Origin: Azospirillaceae bacterium
Lineage (GTDB): Bacteria > Pseudomonadota > Alphaproteobacteria > Azospirillales > Azospirillaceae
DNA length: 64,000 nucleotides
Direction of reading: 5' to 3'
Assembly (NCBI GenBank): GCA_028283825.1
Contig: JAPWJW010000001.1
Span: 248,001-312,000 of the forward strand
The position numbers and the translations under genes were made by a program. Positions 43,498 to 53,985 of this stretch are shown here, piece after piece. Positions within the stretch are counted from its first letter, which is position 1. Each line of letters opens with the position of its first letter. The notes under the pieces were generated by a model. That model searched no databases and was not told the DNA's origin. It saw nothing but the letters and a program-made list of their open reading frames with translations.

Positions 43498-45015
43498 ATG
43501 CCTGCACGATGGGTTCATGCCACCGGCCTGGCGCTTGTCCTGGCGATCACCCCGCCGGCCTCAGCCCAGACCGCACCGGACACGCAAATGGCCGACGCCG
43601 GCCGCTGGTCGGTGTGGGGCAGCAGCCCCACCTTCATGGCCGACGACCAGATGCCCGGCGGCACCGTAGTATCCGTGGCGGCATACGGTCCCGACGGCGT
43701 GGACTGGTCAAACGGCGCGGGGATGATGGTGCCCCACGCGCTGAAGGCGGGTGACCGGATCAGCGGCGTCTTCTGGGCGCGATCGGCACGGCCGGCGCGG
43801 GTGCTGGCCACCCTTCAGGGCCAGGCGCCCGGCTACGCCGTCCTGGCCCTGGCGCCCATCGACCTGACGCCGACATGGACACGCTACACCATCAGCGGCG
43901 TGGCGTCCTCGGATCTGGCCGCCGGCACGCAGTTCCTGACCCTGCAACTGGGCAAGGCGGCGGCCGGCGCCACCTTGGGACCGGTGCTGTTCATGGCCGG
44001 CGAGCCCGATGACACCCGTATCCAGGCGACCTTCGCCCACTTCCAGCCGGTGGAGGTGGTGCGGGATGTACGCATCCCCTCCGACCCCGGAGTGACCTTG
44101 GCGGGACGGCTGCGTCTGCCGGGCCGGCATGGACCGGGGCCGTTCCCCGTGGTCATCCTGCTGAACGGCAGCGGGCCGGGCCGGCGGGGCGTCTTTCCCC
44201 GCATCGAGGACCGGCTGCTGGCCGACGGCATCGCCACCCTGGACTACGACAAGCGTGGAGTGGGCGAATCCACCGGCGATTTCGTCGATACTTTGGAATT
44301 GATGGAACGGGACGCCACGGCGGCCGTGGCCTATCTGCGCGCCCGGCCCGACGTGGACGGGGCCCGCATCGGTTTCCTGGGCCTGAGCCAGGGCGGCGTG
44401 GTCGGCCCGGGCGCCGCCGCGAACGATCCGCGCATCGCCGCCATCGTCATGCTGGCCGGCCCGGTGGGGGCCAAGGGCACGATGTTCCTGGACGCCATGG
44501 CGAACACGCTCGCCGCCGGCGGCATGGCCGCCGACAGGATCGCCCCCATCATCGCCGCCGCCCGTACCCTGATGGAGGCCCGCGCCGCCGGCGCGTCACC
44601 GACAACGGCCGCCCGGCAGGCGCTGCTGGACGCCTTCATCGCCGCGGGCTGGACGCCGGAGCAAGCAGGCGGCGCGCTGGCCACGCTGGACACGCCTGTG
44701 ACCTTGTCGATGTACCTGGCGCCCTTGGATGATGTCCTGGCCAAGGTGCGCGCCCCCGTGCTGGCCGTCTACGCCGGGGACGACCATATCGTCTCAACCC
44801 CGAAAAGCATGGCCGCCGCCGAGGTCGCCCTGCGCGGCAATCCCGACGCCACGGTGGTGGAACTGCCAGGCCTTGATCACGTCTTTCATGAACCCGGCCT
44901 GGGAGACATCAGCCGGTTGCCGGTGGTGCCGCCGGCGGCGGCGGCACCCGAGATGGTGGATCTGGTCGGACGCTGGCTGGATGCCCGCCTGCGGCCAGCG
45001 CCACCGGTGGACTGA
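43498..45015 (+). CDS. Secreted alpha/beta hydrolase (acyl-peptidase/esterase type) with N-terminal beta domain
   Basis: About 505 residues; ATG at 43498 is spaced correctly from GGCGGAGGG, while an ATG at 43492 is too close. A signal peptide (WVHATGLALVLAITPPASAQ) is followed by a carbohydrate-binding-like beta domain (residues about 30-175), then a hydrolase core: LLNGSGPGRRG, TLDYDKRGVGESTG, the nucleophile GLSQGG near residue 300, AGDDHIV with the acid Asp and GLDHVFHEPG with the catalytic His. It resembles periplasmic esterases/acyl-peptide hydrolase-like proteins. The substrate is unknown. It stands alone after the PadR operon. Confidence 0.85.
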   Translation: MPARWVHATGLALVLAITPPASAQTAPDTQMADAGRWSVWGSSPTFMADDQMPGGTVVSVAAYGPDGVDWSNGAGMMVPHALKAGDRISGVFWARSARPARVLATLQGQAPGYAVLALAPIDLTPTWTRYTISGVASSDLAAGTQFLTLQLGKAAAGATLGPVLFMAGEPDDTRIQATFAHFQPVEVVRDVRIPSDPGVTLAGRLRLPGRHGPGPFPVVILLNGSGPGRRGVFPRIEDRLLADGIATLDYDKRGVGESTGDFVDTLELMERDATAAVAYLRARPDVDGARIGFLGLSQGGVVGPGAAANDPRIAAIVMLAGPVGAKGTMFLDAMANTLAAGGMAADRIAPIIAAARTLMEARAAGASPTTAARQALLDAFIAAGWTPEQAGGALATLDTPVTLSMYLAPLDDVLAKVRAPVLAVYAGDDHIVSTPKSMAAAEVALRGNPDATVVELPGLDHVFHEPGLGDISRLPVVPPAAAAPEMVDLVGRWLDARLRPAPPVD

Positions 45016-45019
45016 AACC

Positions 45020-48000
45020 TTACCTCGGCACTTCGCCGCCGGACGCGGTCACACCATCCTGCGGTTCGGCGGCAGCGGGCTTGGACGGCTTCCTCTTCGG
45101 CGCCGGCTTTTCCACCTTGCCGTCGTCATCGGTGGGCGACAGGAAGAACAGGTTGCGCAGGAAGCCGGGGGCCAGCACGGCCAGCGGGTTGACCGACACG
45201 TCCAAATCGTCCAGCGGCCCCTTCACCTTGTAGGTCGCCGACAGCAGGCCCTGGCCCTCACCGCCCGTCAGCAGGTCGCCCACCAGGGGAATGGCGCCCA
45301 GCAGCTTGTTGAAGGTGGAGAAGGGCACGATGGTGCCCTGCAGGTCGGCCGTGCCCTGGCGCATGTTGATATCGCCCTCCATGGTCAGGCCGATGGCCGC
45401 ACCGGAGGTGCGCACGTCATGGAAGGACACGCCGGTGTCGGTCCAGTGGAAACCGCCCTCCAGCTTGCTGAAATTGATGGGCGCGCCGGTCATGAAGTCG
45501 GAGAAGCCCTGGAAGCTGGCGGCCGACAGCAGGCGCGCCATCACCGGCGCCTCCACCACCTGGTAGTCGCGGACATCCAGGGTGCCGTCCACCACCTCGT
45601 GCGGGTCGCCGGGCACGCTGTGCCCCTTCACCACCAGCTTGCCGCCGCGCAGATGGTCCAGCACGTCGAACTGCTGCAAGGCGGCACCGGCATCGTCGGA
45701 AACAATGGTCAGCGCCATGGCGCCGCCATCGGGCACGTAATGCACGGACAGATGGCCGGCATCGTCCTTGCCCACGCGGGTCTCCAGCGTGACGTTGCGC
45801 CAGCTGCGCCCCTGGCGCAGGAAATGGCCCTTGGTGGCGCCGATCTCACGGCCCGTGCCGTTGGCGGCCACCACCCGCTCGAAATTGAAATCGATATCCA
45901 GCGGCGGCCGCGCGTCCAGCGCCTTCAGTTCGACGTCGGTGTAGGGGCGGTTGGCGCCGCCGCCGGCGCTGGCGGAGCGGCGGAAGGGCCGCGCGTCCAT
46001 TGAGGGGCCGGCCGCCTTCACCCGCATGCCGCCGCCCTCGTCCACGTCCACCGTCATGGCGACGTCGGTGCGACCCTGGCGGTAGCGGTCCACCGCCAGA
46101 TGGCCGATGGAATAGTCGGGCTTCAAATCCAGGCTGCCGGAGGCCTGCGCCCCATCGGACTTCAGCTGGAAGCGGGTGATGTGCAGCGGGCGGCCCTGGT
46201 CGAACCCGACCTCCACATGCGCCGTCGCCGCCGTGCCCGGCATCTTGCGCCAGTCCATCAGGGACACCGCCAGGGAGGAACCGGTCAGGTCCAGATCGGC
46301 CAGGATGCTCTCCCGATGCTCGGCATCGCGGGTGTAGACCATGGCGACACCCACCGGGCCGCGCACCCAGTCGGGAAAGTCCAGGTGGAATTGCTGCCGG
46401 TCGCGCTCCGTGGCCGTGGCCTGCAGGGCGACACGGGTGCCGATCGGCGCCTCCGCCGGGAAGTTCTCACGCCACAGGATGCGGGCCGGCATGCCGTTCA
46501 GGCGGGCGGTGCCGATTGGTGTCCATGCCCTTGTTGTCCAGCACCAGGTCGGCCTGGCCGTCCGTGGCGCGGACGCCGGCCACCAGGCCGTCGGCCGCCA
46601 TGTCCTTCAGGTGCGCACGCACGCCCAGATCCACCTGGTCCATCTTCAGGGTGGCGACCAGGGGGAAACTGAAATGCAGCTTCATGTCCGCGGTGCCGGC
46701 GACCGAGGCCGGCACCAGCCCGACCTTGCGCGCATAGCCCAGCGGCGGCGTGTCGATGACGGTGAGCGCGGCGGAGATGGGGCCGGTCACCGGCAGTTCC
46801 ATGTCCATCTTCTGCTGGGACTTGTCGAGGCCGGTGATGTCCAGCTTGGACGTGCCCAGCGACAGGTCCAGCAAATGCCCCTGCGTCAGTTCGATGGCCA
46901 GGCGGCTGCCGTCGAAGGTGGCACTGCCGCCCACGCCCTTCACCTTGGGCAGCCCGTCCATATAGTTCACGGTGGCGCCGGAGAAGGTGAAGCCGGCCGC
47001 CATGCGCGTGGGCACCAGGTCCGACAGGTCGGCGGGCGCCGTCCCTTCCATGGTGAAGGTCACCTTGTCGAAGGCGCCGTCGGACAGGTTCTGCATGATC
47101 CAGGCACGCGGCTTGGGCAACGCGTCCAGGGGCCACAGCGCATCCAGGGCGCCCAGGGGCACCGCCTTGACCTCGGTCGCCAGCCCGACCTTGTAGCTGC
47201 CGTCGTCACGCTTGGCGGCCTTGCCGTTCAGGGTGATGGCGGAACCGGGCCCGGCCCCGTTGGCCCCGGGCAGATCCAGGTTCAGGTGCGACAGGGTCAC
47301 CCCACCGGCATCCAGCCGGGCCTGAAGGTCCAGGTTGGCCACGGCCAGCGGCGCCTTCAGCCGCCCCGGCAGGGTGACGGTGCCCGCCGTGCCGCTGAGC
47401 GCCACGTCGAAGATGCGGGGGGAGAAGTCGGACGCCAGGTCCAGGGTGACGGTGCCGGCCAGCGGCATGTCGATGCCGCCCACCGCCGCCAGAACGCCGT
47501 CCGACGCCTTGGTGACGCGCGCCAGGTCCGCCGGGCTGACGCCGGAGAAGTGGGCCACGGCGCTGACGGTGCCGTCGGCCAGGCGATAGCCCAAATCGGC
47601 CGACACCTCGGTCATGTGTCCGCCCAGATCCACCTGAAGCAGGGCGCTGCCGGCGATGCCGGTGCGGTCGCGCGACAGGGTGATGTCGGCCCGGGGCGCC
47701 GACCACACCAGGCCCAGCTGGCGGTTATCGACCGACAGCTTGGCCTGCGACACCACCAGCTTGGTCAGGGCGCCCAACGGTTCCAGCGGGTCCGGCGGCC
47801 GCTGCAACGCCGCGACCAGGTCGTTCACGAAGTCGTTGCCGTTGTCGGTGTCGTCGTCCGACATCAGCGCCAGGCGGAAACGGCCGTCCACCTCGCGGAT
47901 GGCGTTCAGCCGCGGGCGCACCAGCACGATGCGGGTGGGCGCCAAACGGCCACGCAGCAAGGCCGGCACCGACAGGGCGATGCGGAATTCCGGCAGGGTC

Positions 48001-48539
48001 GCCACCAGGGCGCCATCCTTGCCGGTCAGCACCACGTCGTCGGCCAGCACCTCCACCGTCGCCCCCTTGGGCGCCTTGGCCAGCATGACCTTATGGATGG
48101 CGACATGCAGGGGACCGCTGGCGTTGGCCGCCTGTTCCAGATAGGGGGCGAACCAGGACATGGGCATGGGGCCCCGGCTGAGCCGCCAGGTCAGCAGGCC
48201 GGCGCTGACCAGGACCACCAGCAGCACGCCGGCCGCCAGTTCGAACAGCACCAGCAGCGTATGGCCGAAAGCGCTGCCCAGGAAACCGCGGCGCTTGCGC
48301 CCGCGCGGCTTGGGCTCCTTGCGCGATGCGTCACCCTCAGGCGCCTGCAGCCCGGGGGACGCCGGTTCAGGCGCCTCGGCGGGGGGGATGGGAGGCGTCG
48401 GACGGGGCAAAGGTTCAGACTTCCGGCATGGCTTGACCGCGTTGGCGGGCCATGGGCACTCTGCCCCGGCCCCCTCGGACGGTGAACGGGGCCCCCGCCC
48501 CCGGACAACCATCCGATTCCCAACAACATAGGGGAACAT
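45020..48539 (-). pseudogene. AsmA/YhdP-like (DUF3971) protein, one-base frameshift near 46515
   Basis: Read from the start near 48539 (a longer frame begins at 48578), the first frame carries a Pro-rich cytoplasmic segment, one membrane helix (HTLLVLFELAAGVLLVVLVSAGLLTW) and a long beta-rich periplasmic region up to VLDNKGMD. It then changes frame; the second frame continues IGTARLNGMPARILWREN and runs to 45020 with FSKLEGGFHWTDTGVSFHDVRTSG and NPLAVLAPGFLRNLFFLSP, the usual AsmA_2 ending. Removing one base in the minus-strand ACCAATCGG joins both into one protein of about 1170 residues. AsmA-like proteins bridge the periplasm in lipid transport to the outer membrane. A sequencing error is likely. 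Confidence 0.85.
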
Positions 48540-48595
48540 TGGACAGGTTACACGGGGGCAAGGCCCAATTCCTGGCATAGCCCGGTCAGATAGCC

Positions 48596-51595
48596 ATGTT
48601 CAATGTGAAATCCCTACCCCTGGCGGGAGATGTAGGCCTTCTGGCCCGCGGCCTGGACACCTGGCACCGCCGGGCAGAGGAATCAGGCGACGCGGAACTG
48701 GCCGATTTCGCGCGTCGTTACGCTGCCGAACCAGCTGGATCCGCCCTGCTGGCCGCCATCCTGGGCAACAGCCCCTTCCTGGGCCAGGCCCTGCTGCGCG
48801 AGCAGGCGTTCTTCCGCCAGGTGGCGGAAGACGGGTTCGACGCCGCCTTCATGGACATGCTGGAAAGCCTATGGTCGACATGCGGCGGCGCCACCACCAC
48901 CGACGCCCTGATGAAGACCCTGCGCGTGGCCAAGCGCCGCGCCGCCCTGCTGATCGCCGCCGCCGATATCGCCGAGGCCTGGCCCCTGGAACAGGTGACG
49001 GGCGCGCTCAGCCAGTTCGCGGAAACGGCCCTGCGCCTGACCGCCCGCCACCTGCTGCGCCAATTGGCGGCCAAGGGTGAGATCCGCCTGCCCGACGCGG
49101 AGAACGACCCGGAGCTGGGCAGCGGCCTGATCGTGCTGGCCATGGGCAAGTTAGGCGCCCTGGAACTGAACTATTCCAGCGACATCGACCTGATCGTCTT
49201 CTTTGATGACGGCGTGGTCCAGGCCCGCGACCCCGATGAGCTGACGCGCCTGTTCGTGCGCCTGGCCCGCGACCTGGTCCGCATCATGGAGGAGCGGACG
49301 GCCGACGGCTACGTCTTCCGCACCGACCTGCGCTTGCGCCCCGACCCCGGCGCCACGCCGCTGGCCGTGTCCGTCTCCGCCGCCGAGGCCTATTACGGCA
49401 GCCTGGGCCAGAACTGGGAACGGGCGGCCATGATCAAGGCGCGGCCGGTGGCGGGCGACCGCAAGGCCGGCCAGGACTTCATGGGCCTGATCCGCCATTT
49501 CGTCTGGCGCCGCAGCCTGGATTTCGCCGCCATCCAGGACATCCATTCCATCAAGCGCCAGATCGGCGCCCACAAGGGCCACCGCGACAAGGCGGTGAAT
49601 GGCCACGATATCAAGCTGGGCCGGGGCGGCATCCGCGAGATCGAGTTCTTCGCCCAGACCCAGCAGCTGATCTTCGGCGGTCGCGACGCCCACCTGCGCA
49701 TTCCCGCCACCATGATGGCGCTGGACGCGCTGGTGGCCGCCGGCCGGGTGACGGAGACGGCGGCGGATGAGTTGAAGGCGGCCTACCGCTTCCTGCGCCG
49801 GGTGGAACACCGGGTGCAGATGGTGGACGACCAGCAGACCCACAAGCTGCCGGCCAGCGACGAGGGCGTGGCCGCCATCGCCACCTTCTTAGGCTATGCC
49901 GACGCCGGCCGCTTCCGCGCCGACCTGCTGGCCACCCTGGGCCGGGTGGAGGACCGCTACGCCGCCCTGTTCGAGGAGGCGCCGCCCCTGTCCGGTCCCG
50001 GCAACCTGGTCTTCACCGGCACGGACGACGACCCCGACACCATCGCCACCCTGCGGGGCCTGGGCTTCCAGAACCCATCCGCCGTGGCGGCCCAGATCCG
50101 CGCCTGGCACCACGGCCGTTACCGCGCCACGCGCAGCACCCGGGCGCGCGAACTGCTGACCGAGTTGGTGCCCAGCCTGCTGGCCGCATTGGGCGGCACC
50201 GCCCACCCCGACCAGGCCTTCCTGAAGTTCGATGAGTTCCTGGGCCGCCTGCCGGCCGGCGTGCAGCTGTTCAGCCTGTTCTATGCCAATCCGAAACTGC
50301 TGGAACTGGTGGCCCTGATCATGGGCACAGCACCCCGCCTGGCCGACAGCCTGGCCCGGCGGCCGTCGCAGCTGGACGCGGTGCTGACCCCCGGCTTCTT
50401 CGGCAGCCTGCCGGATGCCGGTGAATTGTGGGAAAGCCTGACCCGATTGCTGGCCGACGCCCACCATTTCGAGGAAGTGCTGGACCTGACGCGGCGCTGG
50501 ACCAACGAACAGCGCCTGCGCGCCGGCGTCCAGATCCTGCGCCACCTGACCGACGGCGACCGCTGCGGCCCCTTCCTGACCCTGGTGGCGGACACCGCAC
50601 TCGCCACCTTGCAGGAACGGGTGGAGGCGGAATACGCCCCCCGCCACGGCCGCTTCCCCGACGGCGACGGCGGCACCGGCACCACCGGCATGGCCATCCT
50701 GGCCATGGGCCGGCTGGGCGCCGGCTCATTGTCCCTGGGCTCCGACCTGGACCTCATCACCGTCTTTCAGGTGCCGGAGGGGGCGGAGCAGTCGGATGGC
50801 CCCAAGCCGCTGTCGCCCAGCGAGTATTTCATCCGCCTGACCCAGCGCCTGATCAACGCCATCACCGTGCCCACGGCCGAGGGGCCGTTGTACGAGGTGG
50901 ACATGCGCCTGCGCCCCTCCGGCAACAAGGGGCCGCTGGCCGTCAGCCTGGACGCCTTCGGCCGCTACCAACGCGACAGTGCCTGGACGTGGGAGCACAT
51001 GGCCCTGACCCGCGCCCGGGTGCTGACCGGCCCGGCGGACCTGCGCCAGCGCCTGGAGCAGGAGATCCGCGCCGTGCTGATCCGGCCGCGCGATCCTGAC
51101 AAGCTGCTGGCCGACGTCGCCGACATGCGGGTGCGCATGGACAAGGAGCACCACACCAAGGACCCGTGGGCGGTGAAGCACGTGCGCGGCGGCATGGTCG
51201 ACATCCAGTTCCTGGTGCAGTACCTGACCCTGCGCCACGCCGCCGACCATCCCGACATCCTGGACCCCAACACCACCGGCGCCCTGGCCCGACTGCGCGA
51301 CGCGGGATTGCTGGCGGCCGAGGACGCCGACACCCTGATCGACATCCACCGCCTGTGGCGGCGGGTGCAGGCCTTCCTGCGCCTGACGCTGGATGGCGAA
51401 GGCAAGGTGGCCGACGCCCCGCCGGCCCTGCGCCTGGCCCTGGCCACGGCGGTCAGCCCGGAGGCGGAGGGCGGCCTTGACTTCGCGGCGGCGGAAACCA
51501 AAATCCGTGCCGCCGCGGGGCAGGCCTACGCCCTGTTCCGCAAAATCGTGGAGGAGCCGGCATCCCGCCTGGCACCCCCGCCCGACAAGACCTGA
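48596..51595 (+). CDS. glnE: Bifunctional glutamine-synthetase adenylyltransferase/deadenylase
   Basis: 999 residues with the two nucleotidyltransferase domains of GlnE: the N-terminal deadenylase half has GKLGALELNYSSDIDLIVFF near residue 190 and DLRLRPDPG, and the C-terminal adenylylase half has MGRLGAGSLSLGSDLDLITVF near residue 715 and DMRLRPSGNKGP. Linker helices include KLGRGGIREIEFFAQTQQLIFGG and VRGGMVDIQFLVQYL. It adds or removes AMP on glutamine synthetase under PII control, an important nitrogen switch in diazotrophic relatives. Divergent from the AsmA-like gene and followed 14 bp later by bcp. Confidence 0.97.
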   Translation: MFNVKSLPLAGDVGLLARGLDTWHRRAEESGDAELADFARRYAAEPAGSALLAAILGNSPFLGQALLREQAFFRQVAEDGFDAAFMDMLESLWSTCGGATTTDALMKTLRVAKRRAALLIAAADIAEAWPLEQVTGALSQFAETALRLTARHLLRQLAAKGEIRLPDAENDPELGSGLIVLAMGKLGALELNYSSDIDLIVFFDDGVVQARDPDELTRLFVRLARDLVRIMEERTADGYVFRTDLRLRPDPGATPLAVSVSAAEAYYGSLGQNWERAAMIKARPVAGDRKAGQDFMGLIRHFVWRRSLDFAAIQDIHSIKRQIGAHKGHRDKAVNGHDIKLGRGGIREIEFFAQTQQLIFGGRDAHLRIPATMMALDALVAAGRVTETAADELKAAYRFLRRVEHRVQMVDDQQTHKLPASDEGVAAIATFLGYADAGRFRADLLATLGRVEDRYAALFEEAPPLSGPGNLVFTGTDDDPDTIATLRGLGFQNPSAVAAQIRAWHHGRYRATRSTRARELLTELVPSLLAALGGTAHPDQAFLKFDEFLGRLPAGVQLFSLFYANPKLLELVALIMGTAPRLADSLARRPSQLDAVLTPGFFGSLPDAGELWESLTRLLADAHHFEEVLDLTRRWTNEQRLRAGVQILRHLTDGDRCGPFLTLVADTALATLQERVEAEYAPRHGRFPDGDGGTGTTGMAILAMGRLGAGSLSLGSDLDLITVFQVPEGAEQSDGPKPLSPSEYFIRLTQRLINAITVPTAEGPLYEVDMRLRPSGNKGPLAVSLDAFGRYQRDSAWTWEHMALTRARVLTGPADLRQRLEQEIRAVLIRPRDPDKLLADVADMRVRMDKEHHTKDPWAVKHVRGGMVDIQFLVQYLTLRHAADHPDILDPNTTGALARLRDAGLLAAEDADTLIDIHRLWRRVQAFLRLTLDGEGKVADAPPALRLALATAVSPEAEGGLDFAAAETKIRAAAGQAYALFRKIVEEPASRLAPPPDKT

Positions 51596-51609
51596 AGGAA
51601 AACAGCACC

Positions 51610-52074
51610 ATGGCCGCTGAGGTTGGAACCGACGCCCCCGATTTCACCATGCCCACCGACGGCGGCGGCAGCGTCACGCTGTCGGCGCTGAAAGGCCGGC
51701 CGGTCGTGCTGTACTTCTACCCCAAGGACGACACCACCGGCTGTACGGCGGAGGCCTGCGGCTTTGGTGAGTCCCTGCCGCATTTTGAGAAAGTGGACGC
51801 CACCATCATCGGCGTGTCCAAGGACAGTGTGGCCAGCCACGACAAGTTCAAGAAAAAGTACAACCTGCCCTTCACCCTGGCGTCCGACGCCGACACCGGC
51901 GTGTGTGAGGCCTACGGCGTGTGGGTGGAAAAGAACATGTACGGCCGCAAATACTTCGGCATCGAACGCGCCACCTTCCTGATCGACAAGGACGGCCGCG
52001 TCGCCCAGGTGTGGCGCAAGGTCAAGGTGCCCGGCCACGTGGAGGCCGTGCTGGCGGCGGTGAAGGGGCTGTGA
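51610..52074 (+). CDS. bcp: Thioredoxin-dependent thiol peroxidase (peroxiredoxin Q/BCP)
   Basis: 154 residues. Peroxiredoxin motif P-x-x-x-T-x-x-C in YPKDDTTGCTAEACGF near residues 36-52, where the first Cys is the peroxidatic one and the second, five residues on, the resolving one as in the BCP group. The usual Pro before Gly-Cys is Thr here. FTLASDADTGVCEAYGVW, RATFLIDKDGRVAQVWRKVKVPGH complete the fold. It reduces hydroperoxides in the cytoplasm. Probably co-transcribed with glnE. Confidence 0.95.
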   Translation: MAAEVGTDAPDFTMPTDGGGSVTLSALKGRPVVLYFYPKDDTTGCTAEACGFGESLPHFEKVDATIIGVSKDSVASHDKFKKKYNLPFTLASDADTGVCEAYGVWVEKNMYGRKYFGIERATFLIDKDGRVAQVWRKVKVPGHVEAVLAAVKGL

Positions 52075-52107
52075 CATCCTGACCTGAGCCAAGGCGAAAG
52101 AGTTCTG

Positions 52108-52941
52108 ATGTCCGACGTCCGTTCCCTGACTGTCACCGGTTTCAAGTCGATCCGGAGCTTGTGCGATTTCAAGCTGAACCCGCTGAACGTCCTGATCGGC
52201 GCCAACGGCGCCGGCAAGAGCAACTTCATCGGCCTCTTTCGCCTGCTCAACCAGATGTATGAGCAACGTCTGCAAACCTACGTCCAAACCCAAGGTGGCC
52301 CTGATGCCCTTTTGCATTTTGGCCGAAAGCTAACAAAAAAGATTCACGCTGAATTCTATTTTGATAGAAATGCATATAAGTTTGACCTCATTCCAACGAC
52401 AGACAATCGCCTTATTTATGAGCGAGAGGTCAGTTGGTTTGGGGGTGTTTATTATGACACCACGCCCAGTGCCATTTTGGGAACTGGCCATAGCGAATCA
52501 AAACTAAAATCTGCGAAGGATCTATATTCTCCTTTCGTACGTAGGTCGGTGGAAAATTGGCGCGTCTATCACTTCCACGACACAAGTGACACCGCTTTGG
52601 TGAAACAACGCCATGCCATGAATGACAACCTGATACTCAAGATAGATGCGGCAAATCTAGCCGCCTATTTGGAGTTTCTTCATCACAGGCACGACCACGA
52701 ATATAGCCGTATCGTTGAGACCATCCGCCTGGTCGCCCCTTTCTTTGGCGACTTCGTTCACCGGGACGATGCTGATTACGTGGAACTGGAGTGGACGCAG
52801 GCCGGCCGGCCGGACACGCCCTTCAAAGCACACATGCTGTCGGACGGCACGTTACGCTTCATCTGTTTGGCGACCCTGCTGCTGCAACCAACTACAAAGT
52901 GGGAAACGAGAGGGGTTGGGATACACCCACGTCCTCGGTGA
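52108..52941 (+). pseudogene. AAA family ATPase (AAA_15/AAA_21, RecF-like), 3' part destroyed
   Basis: The N-terminal 260 or so residues are sound: a RecF/SMC-like start VTGFKSIRSLCDFKLNPLNVLIGANGAGKSNFIGLFRLLNQM with an intact Walker A, then a middle region of clearly lower GC (52320-52700), and LSDGTLRFICLATLLLQP, which normally immediately precedes the Walker B strand. From about 52890 the sequence degenerates and passes into a G-only tract; Walker B and the end of the protein are absent. Such ATPases often form two-gene modules with a DUF4276 protein, many implicated in phage defence. The low GC suggests transfer. The damage looks like a sequence artefact. Confidence 0.75.
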
Positions 52942-52950
52942 AATCTGGAC

Positions 52951-53013
52951 GAGGGGACAGGGCGGGTGGGGGAGGGGGGGTGGTGGGAGGGGGGGGGGGG
53001 GAGGGGGGGGGGC
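52951..53013. other. G-only low-complexity tract, probable sequencing or assembly artefact
   Basis: About 60 bases consist almost entirely of G with a few A, T and C, with uninterrupted runs of 13, 9 and more G. Nothing comparable occurs elsewhere. It interrupts a gene at a point where conserved sequence should continue. Poly-G of this kind is typical of loss of signal in two-colour sequencing. Confidence 0.75.
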
Positions 53014-53054
53014 GAAAGCCCGGGTACCACAAGACCCGGCACGGCCCTCTGGCG

Positions 53055-53141
53055 GCGGAAAAAATCACTCTGGCCGTAATCGAACGTGAGTGCCCGCACT
53101 TCCACGGTTGGATGGAAGCCCTTCGCGGCCTGGCCCGATAG
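53055..53141 (+). pseudogene. C-terminal remnant of a DUF4276-like protein
   Basis: After the G tract a coherent frame reads AAEKITLAVIERECPHFHGWMEALRGLAR and stops at 53141. The ending with CPHF-x-x-W-x-x-x-L resembles the C terminus of DUF4276 proteins, the usual partners of AAA_15-type ATPases. If right, the end of the ATPase gene and most of the partner gene are missing here. The fragment is short and the assignment tentative. Confidence 0.35.
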
Positions 53142-53144
53142 CCC

Positions 53145-53813
53145 TCACGCGCTGGCCTTGCTGGCGCCGGCGGTGAGGGTGCCGCCCAGGCGGGCAAGGA
53201 TTTCGCCGGCCAGGGCGGCGATCTCTTCCGAGCCCTTGGCCCGGCGGTCGGTTTCCTGCAGGGACAGGCCGTCCATCATGGCGCCGGCGAAGCCCACGCG
53301 GTTGCCGATGGCGGCGTCGGCCATGGGCACGCCCAGACCGGCCACCGCCTCTGTCAGGCGGTCGGCCAGCTTGGCGCGGGGCGGCACGCGGTTGAGGGTC
53401 AGCAGCACCGGGCGTTTTTCCGCCTTGGCCATCTCCAGGGTCGGGCGGGTGGCCCACAGATCCATGGGGCTGGGTTGTACCGGCACCACCACCAGGTCGG
53501 CCACGCGGACGGCGATGCGCGCCTCCGTCTCGGCATGTGGGGGGCTGTCGACCACCACGACGTCGTGTTCGCGGGCCAGGCGCTCCACCTCTTTCTGGGT
53601 ACGCCAGCCGTTGATCTGCATGTGGGTCAGGCCGGGATCGCCCAGGGTCTGGCCGCGCAGGCCGAACCAGGCGGTCAGGCTGCCCTGGGGATCGATGTCC
53701 ACCACCGCCACCCGCAGGCCCGCCAGGGACCAGGCCACGGCCAGCTGGATGGCCAGCGTGGTCTTGCCGGCCCCGCCCTTTTGCTGCGCGATGGTGACGA
53801 CGTGTCCCGCCAT
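53145..53813 (-). CDS. ParA family ATPase
   Basis: 222 residues from the ATG at 53813; the longer open frame is not family-like. Deviant Walker A KGGAGKTT at residues 12-19, switch I DIDPQGS near residue 40, Walker B VVVDSPPH near residue 85 and VPVQPSPMDLWA near residue 110. No parB gene is adjacent. Single ParA-like proteins of this size commonly position cellular cargo or small plasmid-type elements on the nucleoid. The role here is open. Confidence 0.88.
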   Translation of the reverse strand: MAGHVVTIAQQKGGAGKTTLAIQLAVAWSLAGLRVAVVDIDPQGSLTAWFGLRGQTLGDPGLTHMQINGWRTQKEVERLAREHDVVVVDSPPHAETEARIAVRVADLVVVPVQPSPMDLWATRPTLEMAKAEKRPVLLTLNRVPPRAKLADRLTEAVAGLGVPMADAAIGNRVGFAGAMMDGLSLQETDRRAKGSEEIAALAGEILARLGGTLTAGASKASA

Positions 53814-53985
53814 GATGGTTCCCCCCGGGGCCGGTTTAGGTCGGGCGCAGTGTGGACCCCGCCGCCGTGCCCGGCAAGTGTGCACCGCACAAAACCCACC
53901 CTTCCAAAAGGGGGAGCCGGCCTTGCGGCATCGCCCCTTGGACAGGGCGGTGTCGGGAAGGCTAGATAGGGGGACGCAAAGCAAG

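Noticed and set aside
46341-48485. 714-codon plus-strand frame opposite the AsmA-like gene
   Set aside because: Shadow frame with His/Gln/Arg-rich composition; the minus strand carries the recognisable protein.
52951-53013. Natural G-quadruplex regulatory element
   Set aside because: It replaces conserved coding sequence and is nearly pure G over about 60 bases, so an artefact is more likely.
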